From Carnegiea gigantea (lineage: Eukaryota; Streptophyta; Magnoliopsida; Caryophyllales; Cactaceae): a stretch of 64,000 bases of DNA. This document shows, one piece after another, positions 58,574-64,000 of this stretch (its first letter is position 1; every line of letters starts with the position of its first letter). The notes below the pieces were generated by a model. It saw only the letters and a list, made by a program, of their open reading frames with translations. It had not been told where the DNA came from and searched no databases. The translations under genes were made by a program, and so were the position numbers. Location: positions 42,571-106,570 of the forward strand of contig JAKOGI010002480.1 in NCBI GenBank assembly GCA_029747015.1. The letters are read 5' to 3'.

Positions 58574-59977
58574 ATGGCAATTTTCCATTTTCCCCAATGT
58601 GAGCAAGAACTATTTTACCGTTATTGGGATCGTTTACATGCTTATCTTGCTCAATGTGTTTCTTGTGGATGTTTATATGGGAAATGGAAAATATTGCATG
58701 TTGTTGATGAGGGTGTGAATTGTGAGACCCGTGTTCTTTTGGAGCATTGGGATTTCTATGCTCGAAATGTTGATGAAGCTTGGGAACTACTTGAGTGGTT
58801 GGCTTGGGATACTTATGAATTTGAAACTAGTTGTTTTGATTCTTGTACCCCACCCCCTTGCATCCCTAATTGTGCCCCTCTTGTGTGCGAAATTTGTCAT
58901 TGTCCTGATCACATCGGTAATTCTTGTCCCTATTATATTTTTAATGAAAGCTTTGCTAGACTTAACAATATGATAGAGACAATGAATAAGCAACAAGTTG
59001 AGTTTGCTGAGTTTGTTAATAAAATGCGGAAGTATGACCTATCACCTGAGACTGACCCTAGTTCTAGTACTCCTAGACTTGATGTCAATCTGTGTGATGA
59101 TGGTGCGTCTTTTCCTCCTCTAGAATCCGGACTAGAGGACGTACTTGACCCTCCCTTGACCACTTCACTCACTGTTGGTTCATCCTTTCCTAATACCCTT
59201 TGGGACAACACTGCGCTTATCATGACCTTTCCTGATACACCTTTCCCTTTAGCTCAGTCGACGGAGTTTGAGGTAGGTGAGACCTTTGGCGTTAGCGCTA
59301 GTGTTGAGGAGGACGATACTTGGTCTGAGTCCGACAATGTTTCTATTGAGGTGCATACTTTTTATGGGACTCCCACAGGGACTTCATGCATGGATGTTGT
59401 GGTTGCAGGGCCAACTAGTCCTGATTTTATTGATAATATATCCCCCACCTCTCTTGATACATCCCATGCTTCCTATTCATGTTCACCACCCTCCCATTCC
59501 CCCAAGTGTTGTGATTTGTCACTTATCGATTCTCTTGTGATACTTGAGGGGAATGAGGCTGCCTGCCATAAGTCTCTAGGTACTTTTAGAGGGTATGACC
59601 CTTTCCTTGGCCCTTATTGTCTGTACCTAGAGGGCATGCCTGGAGAAATCGTATTGATTATTACCTTCGATTATTCTGCTGATTTCTCACAGGTATTTGG
59701 TGAGTTTAAGAGGGCACTAACTTTGTTTGCTCCATCTTTACCAGTGTTCTCTTACTCACACCATTCTGAGCTACATGCAGCTATGCATGATAAGCTCCTG
59801 CGAGCTTTGACTGCTTCCGAGCTGACGACTCGCATCTTGAGCGGCAAGGAGTGGCTGATGCTCCTTAAGTCGTCATGGCATAGTTCGGGTACATTCAGTA
59901 CCCGACCTGGTATACTCGTTCTCATCTTCTCCCCCCTTCTTTTTCTTTTTCTTTTCTTTCTTTTTGTTTTTATTTAG
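58574..59977 (+). CDS. Gag-like protein of a non-autonomous LTR element
   Basis: 467 residues from the ATG at 58574. The frame is open 17 codons further up through a poly-A stretch that varies between the two copies, so I prefer this start. The N-terminal 90 residues resemble the second half of a retrotransposon gag domain (a WDR helix, a TR motif, then DEAWELLEWLAW). A CX2CX4HX4C zinc knuckle follows at about residues 102-115. Then a long Ser/Thr/Pro/Asp-rich region of low complexity, and a Phe/Leu-rich hydrophobic C-terminal tail. It probably packages element RNA, with enzymes supplied by another element. No protease site is seen. Confidence 0.8.
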   Translation: MAIFHFPQCEQELFYRYWDRLHAYLAQCVSCGCLYGKWKILHVVDEGVNCETRVLLEHWDFYARNVDEAWELLEWLAWDTYEFETSCFDSCTPPPCIPNCAPLVCEICHCPDHIGNSCPYYIFNESFARLNNMIETMNKQQVEFAEFVNKMRKYDLSPETDPSSSTPRLDVNLCDDGASFPPLESGLEDVLDPPLTTSLTVGSSFPNTLWDNTALIMTFPDTPFPLAQSTEFEVGETFGVSASVEEDDTWSESDNVSIEVHTFYGTPTGTSCMDVVVAGPTSPDFIDNISPTSLDTSHASYSCSPPSHSPKCCDLSLIDSLVILEGNEAACHKSLGTFRGYDPFLGPYCLYLEGMPGEIVLIITFDYSADFSQVFGEFKRALTLFAPSLPVFSYSHHSELHAAMHDKLLRALTASELTTRILSGKEWLMLLKSSWHSSGTFSTRPGILVLIFSPLLFLFLFFLFVFI

Positions 59978-61433
59978 TTGTGGATATTAGGATTGTGTTT
60001 TTGGTTGGTGATCATCTTGTGGTGAAATGTGGATGTTGCTGAGCCGTTGTTGGCTGTGATCACCATTTTTGTGTTTCTGTGTTTTTTTTTTATTGTGTTG
60101 TGATTGGTGGTGTTGTTGGCTTGGTATATATTTCTTGTTGGTGGTGCTAGTTTGGTATATATGTGTGATCTTGTTTTTGATTGGGCGAGATTGCGTTTTT
60201 GGGAGAGTGTGTTAGCTTATGTATATATTTGTCGATTTTGTATGTCTTGTGTTTGTTTTTGTTTTCTTTATTTTTGTGTGTTGGTGATGACTCATGGCTC
60301 CCAATGAGGACATTGTGAGATTTCGGTGTAGGGGTGGGTCATCTCCCCTTTTCTTTTTATTTTTGTGAAAATTTTTCATTTTTGTGTAAATTTTTCAATT
60401 TTTCTCTTTTTTGTATAAATTTTTCTTTTCCTTTTGAATTTAGGGGAGTTTTGTACTATTTAGATCAGTCTTAATCTCCGGTACCTTGACTATTAGCTCG
60501 TATATAAGTATAATGTGCATGATAAAGGTTCATCCCCAATCTGTCGTTTTAGGTCTTAGTTCTAACCCCAACAGTCCATTGTAATTTTGTAATCCAGTCC
60601 TGATTTATGTATTTTCATCATCCTACATTCTTAGTCTTCCATGATTGACTCCCCCACTTGTCTACTGCATAGCTCCCTTTATATGTGCTGGCACCCCCAT
60701 TTTCTAAAACAAAAGCAAAAACAAACAAATTCAAACGCTACTAGGTGTATCCCTTTGAGGCGTGGCATGAGTTTGTAATTGAAAAAAAATAATGGAAAAG
60801 AAAAACAAGTGGGGAAGAAAAGAGTTGGAAATGACAAGTACCCCTTTGAGGCATGCGCTACTGGGTGTTACCCTTTGAGGCAATACTGCTACTGGGGAAG
60901 CCTGCTTTCCATGCTAGCCATTCGAAAAGGTAGCTTGTGTCAATTGCGTGGGATTGAGTTTGGTTTTGGTAGGCTTAGTTTCAGGGTGATGATACACTTG
61001 CACACAGGCACCAGGATGGATTCATTATTTTCATGCGTTGTGGGGTGAAAAGCTGATATCTGAATGCCATTCTTTGGGATGATGTGTCCTGAAATGCATA
61101 TAACGCTTGTGTACAGACTAATACTTGAGCTACTAGGGGGTTTTGGTTGATCCGAACGTGTACAGTTCACCCGGATGTATATATTTTGTTTTGTCATTTT
61201 CATTTTTCGATTTTGTTTTCCCTTTTCTTTGTTTTCCCTTTTTGAGATTTTGTGGGTATATCTTCTGCAAACCCTCACGAGACCTTACTCGTCCACTTGG
61301 GGTGACCAAGGGGTTTAAAGGGCTTGTTGCATACGCTAAATGCAACCGTGATTCCTACGAAAGTGAGTTAGTTGTTTACTTTAGTTTTTCTTTTATTTTG
61401 CTCGAGGACGAGCAAAAGATAGGTGTGGGGGTG
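59978..61433 (+). other. 3' non-coding part of the gag-only element
   Basis: No conserved frame. T-rich stretch at 60340-60440. Three copies of a GCTACTxGGTGT / CCCTTTGAGGC block at 60736-60900. The last bases hold CGAGGACGAGCAAAAGATAGG and a G-rich purine tract (GTGTGGGGGTG) right before LTR B, the expected polypurine tract. Confidence 0.65.
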
Positions 61434-62769
61434 TGTTGAGCGGTAAATTTACCTATTTTACGTGCTTCTTTCACCCACTTTTAGCTCGTATAATAACTTA
61501 ATTCTTAGGATTTTACCTTGTTTTATTTATGTTTTGTAGGAAATAACTCCAAATCAAGCAAACGTCGCAGAAAGGGAAGAAGATGGGACAAAACGATGAA
61601 AATCAGCGAAAACAGGCGAAAAACAGCAGTGCACGGCCATCCTGCAGGGAGGCACGACCGTGCAGCGGCCGTGCGTGGTGGCACGGCCGTGCGTCGGGCC
61701 TGCGTTCGCGATATAACCCCTTTTTGCCAGTTTGTTCAGGGAGTTCGTTCGGGGTTTCTCCTTGGGCGATTTTCTAGGTTAGTTTAGGTTAGTTTTATCC
61801 AATAAAAACCTCAATAGGAGGATTAGATTAGGATTGTAGTTTGTATTTTGGGATTCAAGCTTGTGGATCTCAAGTTCTTCAATCGATTCAAGCATAAGTT
61901 TCCCTCTTCTTTTCTCTATTTATTTCATTGTTCTTGTTTATGTTTTGTTAGTTTTAATTCTTGTATTTGTTTTGCTTAAGTTATATGTTTGTTTTTGTTT
62001 TTAATATATGTTATTTACTTGTTTAAATTCGTTTGATTTCATTTCCTTCGCTTTGTTCTTCAAGTTTATGTTCTTGTTTGTTAGTTTAGATTTTCATGCG
62101 TTTTTCATGATTTGTTGGTAGATTGTGTTGGCTTGGATTGTGATTAGCCTCTTGATGGCTAATTGATCTTGTACTAGGCCTAGCCATACCCAATCTATAC
62201 CTAGAACCTAGAGTTTTCCTTCACGCCCGCCAAGTGTTCGATGAAATGCCTGAGAGGGCTTTCATCCATATTATTGGGCGATTGACTTATGCTGAGAGGT
62301 GAGGGCAATTAGCTAGTGTGGGAGAGGGAATAGCCGAGTTCGGGACATGAAAATAGTATCCGAATCGAGCTAGGTCCGGGGTTGCTAGTTTTGTGGTCTA
62401 ATTCGCCTAACCCACGAAAGTAGGTGGTTACACGAGCTAGACTAGCTCATGACCCTTGGGAGAGGGCTTGGGTGGTCTTTGATGGTGCAACCGACCATCT
62501 CTTGTTCATAGTATGGTTTGGGTAGGTTAGGACTCATCTTGGTTAGTTAGTTCATCAATTGGTAAAATCATAACTCCAAGTCACTTGTTTTTGTGTTTGT
62601 AGCGTAGTTTAGTTTCTCCTTTTCACTCTTTGATCTCGCCTAGATTGAGACGCTCTAGTGAACTCTGGTAGTTGAAAACCCAATTCCCTGCGGATGACAC
62701 CCCAAGTACTCAACGATACACCTTGCACTTGGGGTTTATAAATATTAAAACTCTATTTTTCCTGCAACA
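61434..62769 (+). repeat. LTR B of the gag-only element
   Basis: 1,336 bp. Nearly identical to LTR A apart from a contracted GC-rich array (61629-61704) and small indels. TATA-like site at 61710-61717. Confidence 0.92.
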
Positions 62770-62775
62770 AGTTTT

Positions 62776-62792
62776 TGGCGCCGTTGCCGGGG
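62776..62792 (+). promoter_or_regulatory. Primer-binding site (tRNA-Asp), copy 2
   Basis: Identical 17-base sequence, again 6 bp after the LTR. Confidence 0.9.
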
Positions 62793-62892
62793 AATTGGCG
62801 TTTTTCAATATTGGGGTTTACTTTAGCATTCGAGGCTAGGCCTTTTGAAAATTAAAAAAAAAAAAATTACCCAAAAAAAAAAAAAAATTTCA

Positions 62893-64000
62893 ATGGCAAT
62901 TTTCCATTTTCCCCAATGTGAGCAAGAACTATTTTACCGTTATTGGGATCGTTTACATGCTTATCTTGCTCAATGTGTTTCTTGTGGATGTTTATATGGG
63001 AAATGGGAAATATTTCATGTTGTTGATGAGGGTGTGAATTGTGAGACCCGTGTTCTTTTGGAGCATTGGGATTTCTATGCTCGAAATGTTGATGAAGCTT
63101 GGGAATTACTTGAGTGGTTGGCTTGGGATACTTACGAATTTGAAACTAGTTGTTCTGATTCTTGTACCCCACCCCCTTGCATCCCTAATTGTGCCCCTCC
63201 TGTGTGCGAAATTTGTCATTGTCCTGATCACATCGGTAATTCTTGTCCCTATTATATTTCTAATGAAAGCTTTGCTAGACTTAACAATATGATAGAGACA
63301 ATGAATAAGCAACAAGTTGAGTTTGCTGAGTTTGTTAATGAAATGCGGGAGTATGACCTATCACCTGAGACTGACCCTAGTTCTAGTACTCCTAGACTTG
63401 ATGTCAATCTGTGTGATGATGGTGCGTCTTTTCCTCCTCTAGAATCCGGACTAGAGGACGTACTTGATCCTCCCTTAACCACTTCACTCACTGTTGCTTC
63501 ATCCTTTCCTAATACCCTTTGGGACAACACTGCGCTTATCATGACCTTTCCTGATACACCTTTCCCTTTAGCTCAGTCGACGGAGTTTGAGGTAGGTGAG
63601 ACCTTTGGCGTTAGCGCTAGTGTTGAGGAGGATGATACTTGGTCTGAGTCCAACAATGTTTCTATTGAGGTGCATACTTTTTATGGGACTCCCACAGGGA
63701 CTTCATGCATGGATGTTGTGGTTGCAGGGCCAACTAGTCCTGATTTTGTTGATAATATATCCCCCACCTCTCTTGATACATCCCATGCTTCCTATTCATG
63801 TTCACCACCCTCCCATTCCCCCAAGTGTTGTGATTTGTCACTTATCGATTCTCTTGTGATACTTGAGGGGAATGAGGCTGCCTGCCATAAGTCTCTAGGT
63901 ACGTTTAGAGGGTATGACCCTTTCCTTGGCCCTTATTGTCTGTACCTAGAGGGCATGCCTGGAGAAATCGTATTGATTATTACCTTCGATTATTCTGCTG
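62893..64000 (+). CDS. Gag-like protein, second copy (runs off the window)
   Basis: ATG at 62893; the frame is open where I followed it and lines up with the first copy to the edge at 64000. It has the same zinc knuckle. Differences from copy 1 are few: for instance Ser for Phe before the SCTPPPC motif, Pro for Leu before the knuckle, and Glu for Lys twice near NEMREY. Both copies are open, suggesting recent selection or recent duplication. The 3' end is not in the window. Confidence 0.85.
   Translation, partial: MAIFHFPQCEQELFYRYWDRLHAYLAQCVSCGCLYGKWEIFHVVDEGVNCETRVLLEHWDFYARNVDEAWELLEWLAWDTYEFETSCSDSCTPPPCIPNCAPPVCEICHCPDHIGNSCPYYISNESFARLNNMIETMNKQQVEFAEFVNEMREYDLSPETDPSSSTPRLDVNLCDDGASFPPLESGLEDVLDPPLTTSLTVASSFPNTLWDNTALIMTFPDTPFPLAQSTEFEVGETFGVSASVEEDDTWSESNNVSIEVHTFYGTPTGTSCMDVVVAGPTSPDFVDNISPTSLDTSHASYSCSPPSHSPKCCDLSLIDSLVILEGNEAACHKSLGTFRGYDPFLGPYCLYLEGMPGEIVLIITFDYSA

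Larger units (their letters stand above)
57028..64000 (+). mobile_element. Gag-only (TR-GAG-like) gypsy-type element, tandem LTR-gag-LTR-gag
   Basis: LTR 57028-58447, internal 58448-61433, LTR 61434-62769, then the same internal region again to the window edge. Both LTRs are TGTTG...CAACA, each followed after 6 bp by a PBS for tRNA-Asp. The one complete internal region has a single gag-like ORF and no protease, RT or integrase. Such elements are known in plants as TR-GAG and must be mobilised by a related autonomous element, probably Athila-like. The near-identity of the copies indicates recent activity or recombination. Confidence 0.88.

Noticed and set aside
60104..60307. A cysteine-rich small protein frame
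   Set aside because: T- and G-rich non-coding part of the gag-only element; no signal peptide pattern and no equivalent to compare with.
1..64000. A terpene biosynthetic gene cluster
   Set aside because: Only P450 genes are seen; no terpene synthase, transferase or other pathway gene is present in the window.

Overview
This is nuclear DNA from a flowering plant, very probably a eudicot. The genes have introns, the spacers are AT-rich and full of plant retrotransposons, and the only cellular genes seen are plant A-type cytochrome P450s. The species cannot be named from the sequence. The P450s look like family CYP76 (two exons, one phase-0 intron just before the I-helix AGTDTT motif, about 492 residues). 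The subfamily is not certain.

The window is a decaying tandem P450 array, all on the minus strand, built from three lineages called A, B and C here. Reading left to right the repeating order is A - B - R - C, where R is a duplicated spacer carrying a relic RNase H-like domain. Intact genes: C0 (655-2445), B2 (36445-38593) and B3 (47315-49460). Broken copies: B1 (8352-8954, truncated exon 1), C1 (13438-14593), A1 (16854-26035), A2 (31241-34972), C2 (42179-43531), A3 (44990-45859) and C3 (52384-53759). B2 and B3 are recent duplicates with about 17 amino-acid differences. The A-B-R-C unit of roughly 10.9 kb is clearly repeated at 34-44 kb and 45-55 kb. Bases 1-120 resemble the B/R boundary, so the array probably continues to the left.

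Mobile DNA explains most of the rest. Because each array unit has paralogues, several insertions can be compared with an empty site inside the window. Examples are a triple nest at 2661-6217 (hAT-like element inside an LTR of a small retrotransposon, itself inside a TIR element), solo LTRs at 11363-12757 and 32437-33816 with perfect 5-bp target duplications, a 6.5-kb Helitron-like insertion at 18470-24958 in the A1 intron, and a 52-bp SINE tail in the B2 promoter. From 26.2 to 30.3 kb, retroelement debris in two orientations replaces an expected B-R-C unit.

The right end (55333-64000) is a nest: a deleted Ty1/copia element on the minus strand is interrupted at 57028 by a non-autonomous Ty3/gypsy-type gag-only element. 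That element appears as LTR - gag - LTR - gag and runs off the window. It has a tRNA-Asp primer-binding site.

Most unusual items: the short LTR retrotransposon at 2718-5453 whose main ORF looks like a PTB-type RNA-recognition motif; a GC-rich palindromic module (core CACGGCCGTG) shared by LTRs of unrelated families, upstream of a TATA-like site in most of them; the Helitron-like insertion with a higher-order tandem repeat; and differences between B2 and B3 in the promoter, the splice donor and the SRS5 substrate-contact region. All functions are inferred from sequence alone.
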